Source of the DNA: DLAJ01 sp964655525
GTDB lineage: Bacteria > Bacillota > Clostridia > Lachnospirales > Lachnospiraceae
Reading direction: 5' to 3'
Length of the DNA: 64,000 bases
Assembly: GCA_964655525.1 (NCBI GenBank)
Contig: CAZZNE010000007.1
Coordinates: 62,001 to 126,000 of the forward strand
Part shown: positions 53,250-62,449 of the stretch, in pieces
Layout: the number at the start of each line of letters is the position of its first letter
Numbering within the stretch: position 1 is the stretch's first letter
Notes under the pieces: model-generated
The model's input: the letters and a program-made list of their open reading frames with translations, nothing else
The model's database searches: none
What the model was told of the DNA's origin: nothing
Translations under genes and position numbers: made by a program

Positions 53250-53987
53250 TTATTTATAAATCTGTTTCTTCATTCCTATATAGGAAATGCCGAACCAAAC
53301 CGCACTCTCGATCAACATACCTGCGATCACGGCAAAAATTAAGTGATCGGTGATCTCATATTCAAAGTTTAATATCTTCGTCAGTTTTAATGACGTAAAC
53401 CAGTCTGCAATCTTAACCAATATGCTTTTCGGAAGGCTCACCTCCAAAAATAACATGATCAGTGCTTCTGCTTCGAACCGCAAGTATACTAATAAGGCAC
53501 CAAAAATCTGTCTGGTAGAAGTAACGATCAGAATTCCGACCGTACAAGCATGAAAGAACACGAGAAATAAAAGGAAAAAACGAAGCGGAAGCCGGTCAAT
53601 CTCCCCGATTCCGTTACACACTCCGATCACTGTCCAGTAAATACCCAGACTGAGAAAAACCGACACACTGACTAATACCGCATCCACGAACACTTTACTG
53701 AACACGATCTGGTAGATCTTATTTCCTGCCATCACCTCGTAATACGCGGTTTTGTTTTCATAAGCGACCGCCAAGATCAAAGCCGAGAATGACGCCAGGA
53801 AGCTTGCCAGAAAAACAGTCGTATTCATATCGGATCCTTTTAGATTTTCCGCCAGATTCCCATGCAGAAGCTCAATATCCACAAACAGCGGAAGCGTCAC
53901 ACAGATCATGCACAGTATGACCAGCCATTTTATAAAACCGGAAGAATGTCTTACCCGATACCACTCTGCTCTCATCAGTCGATTCAT
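53250..53987 (-). CDS. ABC-2 type permease
   Basis: A 245-residue membrane protein with about six hydrophobic helices, the length of lantibiotic-immunity or bacitracin-type permeases. The N-terminus MRAEWYRVRHSSGFIKWL is cytosolic and typical. It lies between the ATPase and kinase genes with gaps of 17 and 32 bp. Together with the ATPase it probably removes or senses a cell-envelope-acting peptide. The substrate is inferred only from gene order. Confidence 0.8.
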   Translation of the reverse strand: MNRLMRAEWYRVRHSSGFIKWLVILCMICVTLPLFVDIELLHGNLAENLKGSDMNTTVFLASFLASFSALILAVAYENKTAYYEVMAGNKIYQIVFSKVFVDAVLVSVSVFLSLGIYWTVIGVCNGIGEIDRLPLRFFLLFLVFFHACTVGILIVTSTRQIFGALLVYLRFEAEALIMLFLEVSLPKSILVKIADWFTSLKLTKILNFEYEITDHLIFAVIAGMLIESAVWFGISYIGMKKQIYK

Positions 53988-54004
53988 GATCGTTCCTCCC
54001 CCCT

Positions 54005-54916
54005 CTATTCCTGTGATACCTTGGACAGATAATATTCTTCCAGATTCTCACCCTCTAACACCAATTTCGTAAGGATCAGCCCGCTGTCCGTGATCGTCTT
54101 AGACACTTTTTCCACCTCATCTAAATGCGTAAACAATCGGATCTCTTCTTTTTCCACTACCCGATATTCCGTTACATGAAGCTTTTGCTCCAATACTGCC
54201 GCCGTCTTATCAATATCATTGGTTTTGATCGTCAGAAAACTCCTGCAGCGTTCCGCTAATTCCTGATCTGAGAAGCTCTCCACTAATTTCCCGTGATTCA
54301 TGATCACAAAATCCGTGCACAGCTCTGACAATTCCGACAACAGGTGGCTGGAGATCAGAATGGTGATTCCCTCCTCCAGACAAAGCTTCCTTAACATATT
54401 GCGGACATCTACGATGCCCTCCGGATCAAGCCCGTTCACCGGTTCATCCAAAACCATGATCTCGGGACTCGGAAGAAGCGCCATCCCGATTCCGAGCCGC
54501 TGCTTCATTCCCAACGAGAACTGTCTTACCGGTTTTTTCCCGGTATCTGCAAGAGAGACATATTTCAAAACCTCATTGATCCTATCCTCCTTTGCAACAC
54601 CCCTGACATATCGGATATATTGCATATTTTGCAGTGCTGTCATACTTTTGTCCAAGTAAGGCGCCTCCAGCATGAAACTCATACGGCTTCTGCTTTCATC
54701 CAGATGATCGGAATTTCCAAAAATAGCAATCCTGCCGCTCGTAGGCGCGATAAGCCCCGCTATCATTTTCATGATAGTCGTCTTTCCTGCACCGTTCGGT
54801 CCGATCAGTCCGTAAATATGCCCTTTCTTTATCGTGAGATTAAAATGATCTACTACGGCGGGCTTTCCCTTTTTAAACACTTTCGTCAACTGCTCTAAAC
54901 ATAGAATATCTTCCAT
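54005..54916 (-). CDS. ABC transporter ATP-binding protein (BcrA/lantibiotic type)
   Basis: A 303-residue ATPase. Walker A is GPNGAGKTT, the signature FSLGMKQRLGI, Walker B MVLDEPVNGLDP and the H-loop ISSHLLSEL. The LGMKQRLGIGMALL signature and the C-terminal extension of about 80 residues fit the BcrA and lantibiotic-resistance ATPases. It is first in the ABC-permease-kinase unit, with four 11-bp-spaced repeats upstream that probably bind the response regulator. Confidence 0.93.
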   Translation of the reverse strand: MEDILCLEQLTKVFKKGKPAVVDHFNLTIKKGHIYGLIGPNGAGKTTIMKMIAGLIAPTSGRIAIFGNSDHLDESRSRMSFMLEAPYLDKSMTALQNMQYIRYVRGVAKEDRINEVLKYVSLADTGKKPVRQFSLGMKQRLGIGMALLPSPEIMVLDEPVNGLDPEGIVDVRNMLRKLCLEEGITILISSHLLSELSELCTDFVIMNHGKLVESFSDQELAERCRSFLTIKTNDIDKTAAVLEQKLHVTEYRVVEKEEIRLFTHLDEVEKVSKTITDSGLILTKLVLEGENLEEYYLSKVSQE

Positions 54917-55014
54917 GACCTCCTCCTTCCCGCTTTTCCCTTCTTTCGTTCATTGCGAGACGCCCTTTGGCGCGAGCTCTAATATCCCTGCATGTTTGAC
55001 TATATCGGATTACC

Positions 55015-55053
55015 CTAAAGAAAACGTTAAATAAATAGTAAAGAAAAAGTAAA
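55015..55053 (-). promoter_or_regulatory. Direct repeats, probable response-regulator site
   Basis: Minus-strand CTTTAC, CTTTAC, TTTAAC and CTTTAG occur at about 11-12 bp steps (plus-strand positions 55049, 55038, 55026, 55015). The -10-like TATAGT at 54999-55004 lacks a good -35 box, so activation by the regulator is likely. It lies between the regulator gene and the ATPase gene. Confidence 0.55.
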
Positions 55054-55071
55054 GTCGTATGCGATATTCGT

Positions 55072-55758
55072 TTACTGCTTCAATCGGTATCCCATCCGCC
55101 AGACCGTTTCAATATATTCCTCGTCCCCCGCATATTGTTTGATTTTATTGCGTAGGTTGCTCATATGCACCTTGAGCGTGCTGTCCTCATAAAAATACGG
55201 CTCATTCCATACGCTTTCAAACAGATTGGCTTTGGAAAACAGCTTTGTGGGATTGCGGAGCAGCAATTCCAACAGCATATATTCTTTGCTCGTTAAAGCA
55301 ATGGTATGTTCTTTGACGGTTACCGTCTTTGCCACACAATCCATGATCAAATCTTTATATTGTAAGCTCTCCTGTCCGTCCGCCTCCGTCTGCTTTTTTA
55401 TCCTTCGAAGCACCGCTTCGATCCTGGCTTCCAGCTCATCTAAATCGAACGGCTTTGTCATATAATCGTCGGCCCCCATACGGATTACGTCAATCTTGGT
55501 CTGCACGGTATTCTTTGCCGACAGCACAATGACCGGCACATTGGAAAACTCCCTCAGCTTCGCAAGTATCACATCCCCGCTCTGTAAGGGCAGCATCAGA
55601 TCCAAGAGCACAAGATCCATATCCTGCCTGTCACGAAGCAGCGTCAATGCGCTTAACCCATTCACTGCACCAAACACTTCATGATCCTGTGACTGCAAAT
55701 ACTCACAGAGCAGGCGGTTAATCTCTTTATCATCTTCTACGATCAGTATTTTTGCCAT
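55072..55758 (-). CDS. OmpR-family response regulator
   Basis: A 228-residue two-component regulator. The receiver has D9/D10, phospho-acceptor D53 (LLDLMLP), S80 and K102 (TKPF). The winged-helix DNA-binding domain ends YIETVWRMGYRLKQ. It is upstream of the ABC-permease-kinase genes on the same strand, separated by 155 bp with its probable target repeats. It therefore likely controls the transporter in response to an envelope-active compound. Confidence 0.95.
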   Translation of the reverse strand: MAKILIVEDDKEINRLLCEYLQSQDHEVFGAVNGLSALTLLRDRQDMDLVLLDLMLPLQSGDVILAKLREFSNVPVIVLSAKNTVQTKIDVIRMGADDYMTKPFDLDELEARIEAVLRRIKKQTEADGQESLQYKDLIMDCVAKTVTVKEHTIALTSKEYMLLELLLRNPTKLFSKANLFESVWNEPYFYEDSTLKVHMSNLRNKIKQYAGDEEYIETVWRMGYRLKQ

Positions 55759-55772
55759 ATTTGCTCCCGTTT

Positions 55773-56480
55773 CTAATCCGTGATCTGTATATTGTCCCGC
55801 TCGGCAGTAAGGCGGTTTACCGGTCTTGCCCAGCGCACCGCGTTCACGATGATCCTGCGGATTACCGGCTCATAATAGGTCGGATATTCCTCGTGTCCCG
55901 GTTGAAAATAGAATATCCTCCCATTTCCGCGCGTGAACGTCACGCCGCTGCGGAATACCGCGCCGCTCTCATACCATCCCTCAAACACGATGTCGTCAGG
56001 CTTCGGAATGTCAAAATATTCGCAATAAAGTTCCTCTTTTTCCAACGCAAAACTTTCGGGAATCCCCTCCGCGATCGTATGCGACGGCGCGACCGTAAAC
56101 AGGCGCTCCCTGTCGCACTCCTTCCATTTCAGGGTCATGGACGTCCCGAGCAGCAGCTTTATCGGCTTGCAGAAATGCGCCGAATGCAGGGCGATCAGCC
56201 CCATACCGCGGCGCACATGCGCCGCCACGCGCGCGGCCGCCTCATCACTGACCTTCTCATGCGCCGCATGTCCCCACCAGATGAGCACATCCGTCCCGCT
56301 AAGCAGTTCCTCGGACAGCCCGCACTCCGGCATGTCCAGCGTTGCGCACTGCACCTGCATGTCCTCCTCTTTATCCAAAAAATCACGGATACAGCCGTGA
56401 ATCCCGTCAGGATAAACCCTGCGGATATTCTCGTACTCTCTTTCATGAATGTATTCATTCCAAACTGTCGCACGGATCAT
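55773..56480 (-). CDS. ThuA-like domain protein
   Basis: A 235-residue protein with the class I amidotransferase-like ThuA fold. It begins IRATVWNEYIHE and holds DVLIWWGHAAHEKV, MGLIALHSAHF and YFQPGHEEYPTY, all typical of the trehalose-utilisation family. The family has been linked to metabolism of disaccharides and 3-keto-sugars, but its reaction is not settled. Start 56480 has AGGAG 8 nt upstream. It follows a sugar-phosphate isomerase-like gene by 44 bp, so both probably serve one sugar pathway. Confidence 0.85.
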   Translation of the reverse strand: MIRATVWNEYIHEREYENIRRVYPDGIHGCIRDFLDKEEDMQVQCATLDMPECGLSEELLSGTDVLIWWGHAAHEKVSDEAAARVAAHVRRGMGLIALHSAHFCKPIKLLLGTSMTLKWKECDRERLFTVAPSHTIAEGIPESFALEKEELYCEYFDIPKPDDIVFEGWYESGAVFRSGVTFTRGNGRIFYFQPGHEEYPTYYEPVIRRIIVNAVRWARPVNRLTAERDNIQITD

Positions 56481-56524
56481 GACGCGTTCTCCTTTTTTCG
56501 CTCGAATTCTCATTTGTTGCATCG

Positions 56525-57379
56525 TCAATTGCTCTGCTTTCCTTCTCTATGCTTACCGTCAGTTACGTTGCTTTCCCCCGCCGCGCGGCTAAGCCACGCC
56601 GCGGACGCAAGCATATCCTCATACATCGACTGCGACCCGAAATGCTCAATGGCAAATACGCCGTCGTATCCGTTTTTCCTGATACGGCGCACAAGCTCCT
56701 CCATCGGGATCACGCCGCTTCCGACCGCCGCGCTATACATCGCCCTGCCGCCGATCGTCCGCTTCGGCTCCTCACCCGCTTTTACCGCAAACTCCCTGTC
56801 CTTGCAATGCACATAGCCCACCCGCGCATGAAGCAGCGTCCAAGCCTGCAGCGCATCCTCCTCACTGTATAAAAAATTACCGGTGTCAAACGTGCAGGAT
56901 AAGTCCGGCACCTGCTCCAAATACCACTGAAGCTCTTCCGCGCGCGCAAAGGTCGCACGCGCATCGTCAAAATCCTCCATGCCAACTGTAATGCCGTATC
57001 CCGCAGCATACCCGCAGCACTGTTTTAAGGTCTGCGCCATCCGCGCGCGGCATTCCTCCCTGTCCTGTCCGCGCTCCACAAAGCCCGGAATGGCTAACAT
57101 ATGAGGAACACCACAGCGCGCAAGCAGGCGTACGACTTTTTTATAATCCAGTCCGTTCCCCGGATTGCCCCAGTCAAAAAATGCATAGACGCAGCTGATC
57201 GGCAGTCCCGCCTTCCTTAATGCTGCGCAGAGCCGCCGTGGTTTTTTCACAAGCTCGCCATAGTCCATTTCCACACCCGATATCCCCGCCGCCGTCAATT
57301 CCCGCGCAAGTTCTTCAAACGATTTTCCTGTCTGCCGCATCGCCTGATTGATATGATCATAAAACACCGTCAGTTTCAA
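56525..57379 (-). CDS. Sugar phosphate isomerase/epimerase-like TIM-barrel protein
   Basis: A 284-residue protein of the xylose-isomerase-like family. Metal-site residues appear in GVEMDYGEL, TVGMEDFDD, SCTFDTGNFL, VGYVHCKDRE and VFAIEHFGS. The specific sugar is unknown. The start is TTG 57379, because GGGGG lies 7 nt upstream and family similarity begins there; ATG 57457 has no ribosome site. It is first of a two-gene unit with the ThuA-like gene. Confidence 0.85.
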   Translation of the reverse strand: MKLTVFYDHINQAMRQTGKSFEELARELTAAGISGVEMDYGELVKKPRRLCAALRKAGLPISCVYAFFDWGNPGNGLDYKKVVRLLARCGVPHMLAIPGFVERGQDREECRARMAQTLKQCCGYAAGYGITVGMEDFDDARATFARAEELQWYLEQVPDLSCTFDTGNFLYSEEDALQAWTLLHARVGYVHCKDREFAVKAGEEPKRTIGGRAMYSAAVGSGVIPMEELVRRIRKNGYDGVFAIEHFGSQSMYEDMLASAAWLSRAAGESNVTDGKHREGKQSN

Positions 57380-57509
57380 TTGACTTCCCCCTTCTTCTCC
57401 GACCGCAGCGCGCACTAAGCAAACGACTGCCGTGCCGTCGCCATTATGGTAAATCATTGAAGCTGCATTTGCAAGGAAAAATCAATAGATAAATCATGCA
57501 ATTTTCCTC

Positions 57510-57538
57510 TTGCCAAACGCTAAGATTCGCGGTTTAAT
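57510..57538 (+). promoter_or_regulatory. SigmaA promoter of the asnA operon
   Basis: TTGCCA (57510-57515), 17-bp spacer, TTTAAT (57533-57538). The leader before asnA is short, so no T-box is possible. Confidence 0.6.
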
Positions 57539-57585
57539 AGAATCGGTATCATTCAGTATATTTCAAAATAATGGAGATAACAAAA

Positions 57586-58596
57586 ATGGAACATTTCAAC
57601 ATTCCCAAAAACTATCATTCTGCACTGGACCTGTACGACACGCAGATCGGTATTAAGACCGTCAAAGACTATTTTCAGTCACAGCTTTCCGCACAGCTCA
57701 ACCTTCTGCGCGTGTCCGCGCCGCTTTTCGTCGATCCCGCTTCGGGTCTGAACGACAACTTAAACGGCGTCGAGCGCCCGGTTGCTTTTGACATCAAGGA
57801 ACAGCCCGGCAGGAATGCCGAGGTCGTTCAGTCCCTTGCCAAGTGGAAGCGCTATGCGCTGAAGAAATATGGTTTTTCCCATGGAGAAGGGCTCTACACG
57901 GATATGAACGCGATCCGCCGCGACGAGGTCACGGATAACATTCATTCTATTTTTGTTGACCAGTGGGATTGGGAAAAGATCATTCATAAAGAAGAGCGCC
58001 ATCTCGACACCTTGAAAGATACGGTCAGAAAGGTTTATAGCGCCCTGCGGAAAACAGAAAAGTACATGTCCATACAATATGATTATATCCATGAGATCCT
58101 CCCGAAGGACATTTTCTTTATCACGACGCAGGAGCTTGCGGATATGTTCCCCGATCATTCCCCGAAGGAGCGCGAATATTACATTGCCAAGGCTAAGGGT
58201 GCCGTCTGCATTATGCAGATCGGGGATGTGTTGGAAAACGGCGAACGGCATGACGGACGTGCGCCGGACTATGACGACTGGGCGCTGAATGCCGATATTG
58301 TCGTTTATTTCCCTGTCCTTGACATCGCGCTGGAATTATCCTCTATGGGTATCCGCGTGGATGCACAGTCCCTGCAGTCCCAGCTTGAAAAAGCAAATGC
58401 AACGGACCGCGCCGCGCTTCCGTTCCAGAAAGCGATCCTCGACGAGGAGCTTCCCTATACGATCGGCGGCGGTATCGGACAGTCGCGTATTTGTATGTTC
58501 TTTTTGCGCAAAGCTCACATCGGCGAAGTGCAAAGCTCCCTTTGGCCGAAGGAGATTCTTGAAGAAGCCGCGCGGCTTGGTATTCAATTGCTATAA
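57586..58596 (+). CDS. asnA: Aspartate-ammonia ligase
   Basis: Makes asparagine from aspartate, ammonia and ATP; 336 residues against about 330 in E. coli. Typical segments are YDTQIGIKTVKDYF, RVSAPLFVDPASGLND, FVDQWDWEK, and the C-terminal GGGIGQSRICMFFL. The fold is related to class II aminoacyl-tRNA synthetases. Start 57586 has GGAG 9 nt upstream; ATG 57571 is the alternative. First of three plus-strand genes with HD and GNAT proteins. Confidence 0.97.
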   Translation: MEHFNIPKNYHSALDLYDTQIGIKTVKDYFQSQLSAQLNLLRVSAPLFVDPASGLNDNLNGVERPVAFDIKEQPGRNAEVVQSLAKWKRYALKKYGFSHGEGLYTDMNAIRRDEVTDNIHSIFVDQWDWEKIIHKEERHLDTLKDTVRKVYSALRKTEKYMSIQYDYIHEILPKDIFFITTQELADMFPDHSPKEREYYIAKAKGAVCIMQIGDVLENGERHDGRAPDYDDWALNADIVVYFPVLDIALELSSMGIRVDAQSLQSQLEKANATDRAALPFQKAILDEELPYTIGGGIGQSRICMFFLRKAHIGEVQSSLWPKEILEEAARLGIQLL

Positions 58597-58610
58597 GGGA
58601 GTACATCATC

Positions 58611-59297
58611 ATGACCGACAGCACCTATGCGCTTTTAGAACAATACATGCTTTCCTGCATGACGGACAGCGCGCACGACAAAGAGCATATTTACCGTGTA
58701 TTATATACGGCTTTGGATATTGCCGGGACAGAGCAGGACGTCGATTACGACGTCCTTATCTGCGCATGCCTGCTGCATGACATCGGGCGTCAGGAGCAGT
58801 TTGAAGATCCGAGCCTGAATCACGCCGAGGTCGGTGCGGACAAGGCGTTTACCTTTCTGTCCGCGCATGGATTTTCTGAAGATTTTACGGACAGGGTATG
58901 TGATTGTATCCGCTCTCACCGCTATCGGAAGCGAAATCCTCCTTCCAGCATGGAAGCAAAGATTTTGTTTGACGCGGATAAGCTGGATGTCTGCGGTGCG
59001 ATCGGAATCGCCAGAACCCTGCTCTATAAGGGAATCGTCGGCGAACCGCTTTATTCGCTGTCGCCGGATAGAACCCTGCTTGACGGAACAAACGATACCG
59101 AACCGTCATTTTTTCAGGAATATAAGTATAAGCTGGAATCCATCTACGATCATTTTTTCACGGAGAGAGGCGCTGCGCTCGGAAAACAACGGCAGGATGC
59201 CGCAAAAAATTATTATCAAAACCTTTTATCGGAAATGCGCGCCGTTTATGAAGATAACGCCGCAAAGCTGGCAGCACATCTGAGCCGGAACGACTAA
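58611..59297 (+). CDS. HD-domain phosphohydrolase
   Basis: A 228-residue metal-dependent hydrolase. The HD motif is H26, H56-D57 (CLLHDIGR) and a later Asp in FDADKLDVCG at about 120. The family covers nucleotidases and related phosphohydrolases, and members of this length often act on nucleotides. The substrate cannot be inferred further. It lies 14 bp after asnA and is probably co-transcribed. Confidence 0.88.
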   Translation: MTDSTYALLEQYMLSCMTDSAHDKEHIYRVLYTALDIAGTEQDVDYDVLICACLLHDIGRQEQFEDPSLNHAEVGADKAFTFLSAHGFSEDFTDRVCDCIRSHRYRKRNPPSSMEAKILFDADKLDVCGAIGIARTLLYKGIVGEPLYSLSPDRTLLDGTNDTEPSFFQEYKYKLESIYDHFFTERGAALGKQRQDAAKNYYQNLLSEMRAVYEDNAAKLAAHLSRND

Positions 59298-59317
59298 GTG
59301 CAGAAGGGAAAAACGAT

Positions 59318-59842
59318 ATGGTCTATTATCAGGACGACCTTATTTTAATCCGGGATCTTCAGCAAAGCGACGCCCGGATCATTACAGACGAAGAAATTGC
59401 GCAGGGCTGGCATGCGGACATTAAAAAATATGAGATGCGGCTTCGTGATCAGTCCGAGGGCAAATCCATCTCGTTAGCCGCCGAGTATCAGGGGCAGGTT
59501 GCAGGTTATATCAACCTCTATCCCGATTCCAAATGGGGCGCCTTTGCCGGCTGCGGCTATCCGGAAATTGTCGATTTCGGCGTTTTGGAGAAATACCGCA
59601 GACATGGCATCGGCAATAAGCTCATGGATACCGCCGAGCAGCTCGCCGCAGGCTATTCAGATACCGTTTATCTCGGAGTCGGCTTGCACAGCGGCTACGG
59701 CAGCGCACAGAGAATGTATGTAAAACGCGGTTATCTCCCCGACGGTACCGGCGTCTGGTACGGCGATCGGGTCTGTGAGCCATATGCGGACTGCTGCAAC
59801 GATGATGATCTGGTTCTATACCTTTCTAAGAAACTAAGATAG
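59318..59842 (+). CDS. GNAT family N-acetyltransferase
   Basis: A 174-residue acetyltransferase. The acetyl-CoA-binding stretch is EKYRRHGIGNKLMDTAEQ, followed by YLGVGLHSGYGSAQRMYVKRGY, characteristic of a small-molecule GNAT branch. Substrate unknown. It lies 20 bp after the HD gene, with a ribosome site GAAGGGA. Its end overlaps the convergent Cof-type HAD gene by 9 bp. Confidence 0.9.
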   Translation: MVYYQDDLILIRDLQQSDARIITDEEIAQGWHADIKKYEMRLRDQSEGKSISLAAEYQGQVAGYINLYPDSKWGAFAGCGYPEIVDFGVLEKYRRHGIGNKLMDTAEQLAAGYSDTVYLGVGLHSGYGSAQRMYVKRGYLPDGTGVWYGDRVCEPYADCCNDDDLVLYLSKKLR

Positions 59843-60808
59843 ATGCTCCCGCAGAAAATGCGCTACGCCGTCGTCATTGTTCGACGCAATGACCCCCGTT
59901 GCCACGGCTTTTAACTCCTCCACCGCATTTTCCACCGCATACGCCTCATCCGCGACTTCAAACATATCGATGTCATTATAATGATCGCCGAAAGCAACAA
60001 CCCTGTCACATCCGAGGTATTCTTTCAGCCGCATCACGGCACGCGCTTTGGACGTTGCAAGCGGCATGATCTCCAAAAACCAATCCTTTGTATAAATTTC
60101 CTGTGATAATACGCAGTGATACCGCTCGCGGTAACGCTCACAGATCGCTGCAAGCTTTTCGCGTTCGTCAATGCAGGTAAAATAAAAAATATCGCCGTCC
60201 ATCAATTCTTCCACAGTAGAAACGGCACGTTCCCGCTCATCGCCCTTCCGGGTATCCAGAAAGCGGCGCATGCCCTCGGTGGCATGCTGTGGAATATAAG
60301 AGAATTTCTCATGGAAATTCTCTGAAAATTTCTCATGGAAATTCTCTGAAAATTTCTCCCGAAATTCTCTTGAAAATTTCTCCCGAAATTCTCCTGATAA
60401 TTTCTCTGCCTGACCATGCCCATCCGCCCCGCGATGATTTCGTTCGCTCTGTCCATCCTCAGCAAAAGCGCGGCTTTCCCCGGAGAACGTCGCATAGACG
60501 AGCGGATACACATCTGCATCAAGCAATTCCTTCAACAGCGTTTCCGCGCCGTCCTCAAAATAGCTCGACAAAAGAATTTCTCCGCTGACATGATCCCTGA
60601 TGAATGCACCGTTATAGATGATCACGGGAATCCGGGCATGTAAGCCCTGTGTCACCTTATGCGCAGTCAGATAAGAACGCGCCGTTGCATAGGAAAACAG
60701 CACTCCCTGTTCCACCAGCTCATTGATTGTCCGGTTTGTAAAATCGCTCGTCCTCTCACTGCTTCTGAGCAGCGTACCATCTAAATCGGATACATATAAT
60801 GTTTTCAT
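59834..60808 (-). CDS. Cof-type HAD hydrolase with internal tandem repeat
   Basis: A 324-residue sugar- or nucleotide-phosphatase of HAD subfamily IIB. It begins MKTLYVSDLDGTLLRSS, and motif IV is VVAFGDHYNDIDMFE. In the cap domain, about residues 137-170 consist of an 8-residue unit of the type EKFSREFR/EKFSENFH repeated four to five times, coded by 24-bp direct repeats (60300-60409). This is absent from family members I know. Start 60808 has GGGAG 9 nt upstream. It follows a GNAT gene by 16 bp and ends overlapping another. Confidence 0.9.
   Translation of the reverse strand: MKTLYVSDLDGTLLRSSERTSDFTNRTINELVEQGVLFSYATARSYLTAHKVTQGLHARIPVIIYNGAFIRDHVSGEILLSSYFEDGAETLLKELLDADVYPLVYATFSGESRAFAEDGQSERNHRGADGHGQAEKLSGEFREKFSREFREKFSENFHEKFSENFHEKFSYIPQHATEGMRRFLDTRKGDERERAVSTVEELMDGDIFYFTCIDEREKLAAICERYRERYHCVLSQEIYTKDWFLEIMPLATSKARAVMRLKEYLGCDRVVAFGDHYNDIDMFEVADEAYAVENAVEELKAVATGVIASNNDDGVAHFLREHLS
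60300..60409. repeat. 24-bp tandem repeat inside a HAD gene
   Basis: Four full units of 24 bp (60300, 60324, 60348, 60372) and part of a fifth; units 1-2 contain CATGG, units 3-4 contain CCCG. The unit length is a multiple of 3, so copy-number changes keep the frame. Confidence 0.85.
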
Positions 60809-60824
60809 GTGTTTTTTCTCCCGC

Positions 60825-61280
60825 TTACGCCCGATGCACATACATCCGCGTCATATCCGGCTCGCCGTCGCCCTGAACCATGCACAAAAATTCCCAGCCG
60901 TACCGCTCATAAAATCCGATATGATCGGTCACAAGGTACAGCGTGGTAATCCCGGCATCTCTCATATCCTTACAGACAAAGTGAAGCATTTCTCCTGCAA
61001 TTCCCTGATTGCGATACGCCTCCTCCACATATACGGCGCAGACATTCGGCGTTAAGTCTTTCCGGTCATGAAAATCATTTTCGATCACACCAAGACCGCC
61101 AATGATCTCCTTCTTATTTTTTACAATATACCATTGTGGAACCTCACCCTTACATTGCATGCATTCATCCATACTGTCAAGGTACGCCTTCAGCGGAATC
61201 CCCCATTTTTCATGAAACCACTGCGCTGCCTCCTGCTTACATTCAGAGTGCTCCCGGATCTTTACTATTTCGTATTGCAT
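60825..61280 (-). CDS. GNAT family N-acetyltransferase
   Basis: A 151-residue acetyltransferase. The acetyl-CoA loop is EEAYRNQGIAGEML and the C-terminal part has TDHIGFYERYGWEFL. The segment AAQWFHEKWGIPLKAY resembles aminoglycoside-6'-acetyltransferase-like and related families, but no drug substrate should be claimed. It lies 16 bp upstream of the HAD gene on the same strand. Confidence 0.88.
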   Translation of the reverse strand: MQYEIVKIREHSECKQEAAQWFHEKWGIPLKAYLDSMDECMQCKGEVPQWYIVKNKKEIIGGLGVIENDFHDRKDLTPNVCAVYVEEAYRNQGIAGEMLHFVCKDMRDAGITTLYLVTDHIGFYERYGWEFLCMVQGDGEPDMTRMYVHRA

Positions 61281-61325
61281 CGTGCGTCACCTTCCAATGC
61301 TTCTAAATAAGTATCTTGGCTTCCC

Positions 61326-62180
61326 TTATTCCGCATCCTCAATAAACAAAATCCCCAGCGTCCCCGGTCCGCAATGGCTGGAGATCACACCTCCTGCCCT
61401 CGTCTCCAAGATCTCCCGGAATATCCCCAGCCCCTCCAGAAATTCCTGCACCATTTTCACCGTCTCCGGCTCACAGCCGGAATGGGTAATAAAAACCCTG
61501 TCCCGTTTTGCTTTCCTCATGGCAGGCTCCAAATCCCTTGCATAAGCCATCAACGCTTTTGGCAGGCTGCCACGGTACTTTTTACTGCTATGCATTTTCC
61601 CGTTCTCCACCACGATCATTGGGTGCAGATGCAGGGTGCCGCCGAGCATCGCCGCCAAGCCGCTGCATCTTCCGCCTCTATGCAGGTACACCAGCGTATC
61701 CACAACAAAGCTTGCCCGCACAAGAGGCCGTAAAGTCTCTATTCTGTCCACAATTTCTCCGGCGCTCTTTCCCTCCTTCGCCATGATCGCCACCTCCACG
61801 ACCAAATGGCCGATCCCGGTGGAAAGATTTTCGGAATCAATCACCGTCACCTGATCCGCAATTCCCATTTCTTCCGCCGCAAGCCGCATGACGTTTCCCG
61901 ATGTGGACATTTGTCCCGATATAGAAAAGCAGATCAGCTCATCGCCCTCCGTATACACTTCCCTGTACAGATTTAACGCGCTCTCCATGGAAGGCGCGGA
62001 GGTTCCCGGCGTTGTACCATGCTCATCGGACCATCGGTAAATTTCCTCCGGCTTGATATCCCTTCCGTCCTCAAATTCATCTTCTCCCAACAAAATATGA
62101 AGCGGCAAAATTGCTACCTCGTATTTTTCTAAAAGCTCCTGCGACAGATCGCAGGTACTGTCTGCTATGATTCGTACCAT
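61326..62180 (-). CDS. DegV family fatty-acid-binding protein
   Basis: A 284-residue lipid-binding protein of the FakB/DegV fold. It begins MVRIIADSTCDLS, with TSAPSMESALNLYREV, SGQMSTSGN and GTLHLHPMIVVENGKM typical. Such proteins bring fatty acids to the FakA kinase; no fakA gene is in the window. Start 62180 has GGGAG 6 nt upstream. Single-gene unit, upstream of the divergent GH31 gene. Confidence 0.93.
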   Translation of the reverse strand: MVRIIADSTCDLSQELLEKYEVAILPLHILLGEDEFEDGRDIKPEEIYRWSDEHGTTPGTSAPSMESALNLYREVYTEGDELICFSISGQMSTSGNVMRLAAEEMGIADQVTVIDSENLSTGIGHLVVEVAIMAKEGKSAGEIVDRIETLRPLVRASFVVDTLVYLHRGGRCSGLAAMLGGTLHLHPMIVVENGKMHSSKKYRGSLPKALMAYARDLEPAMRKAKRDRVFITHSGCEPETVKMVQEFLEGLGIFREILETRAGGVISSHCGPGTLGILFIEDAE

Positions 62181-62346
62181 ATGCCTCTCCCTCTGCCCGT
62201 TCCATGCGGGCATCTCTTTCCGCTTCTTCAAAATACAGCCATTGCCCATCGTCTTTCATTATAGTTTACCTTCTGAAAAAAAACAATTCTTTTCCCTTTC
62301 ATTTGCACAGCCGGCAGCACGCAAAAACAATCAAACGGTTCTATGG

Positions 62347-62364
62347 GAGAATTAAAGAATTCTC
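62347..62364. promoter_or_regulatory. Palindrome upstream of the GH31 gene
   Basis: GAGAATT-AAAG-AATTCTC, a perfect 7-bp arm pair. A TATGAT -10-like box follows at 62388-62393 without a good -35. It may be an operator for a sugar regulator; no regulator gene is adjacent. Confidence 0.4.
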
Positions 62365-62449
62365 TAGTAATGCCGCCCGAATCGTAGTATGATAGGAGAA
62401 AAGAAAAAGGTGCTTTTCAAAAAACAAGGAATGGTCAGGAGGGTTATGT

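Noticed and set aside
57458..57585. T-box leader before asnA
   Set aside because: The distance from promoter to start is about 45 nt, far too short for a T-box.
60300..60409. CRISPR array
   Set aside because: Units are contiguous 24-bp repeats without spacers and lie in frame inside a coding region.
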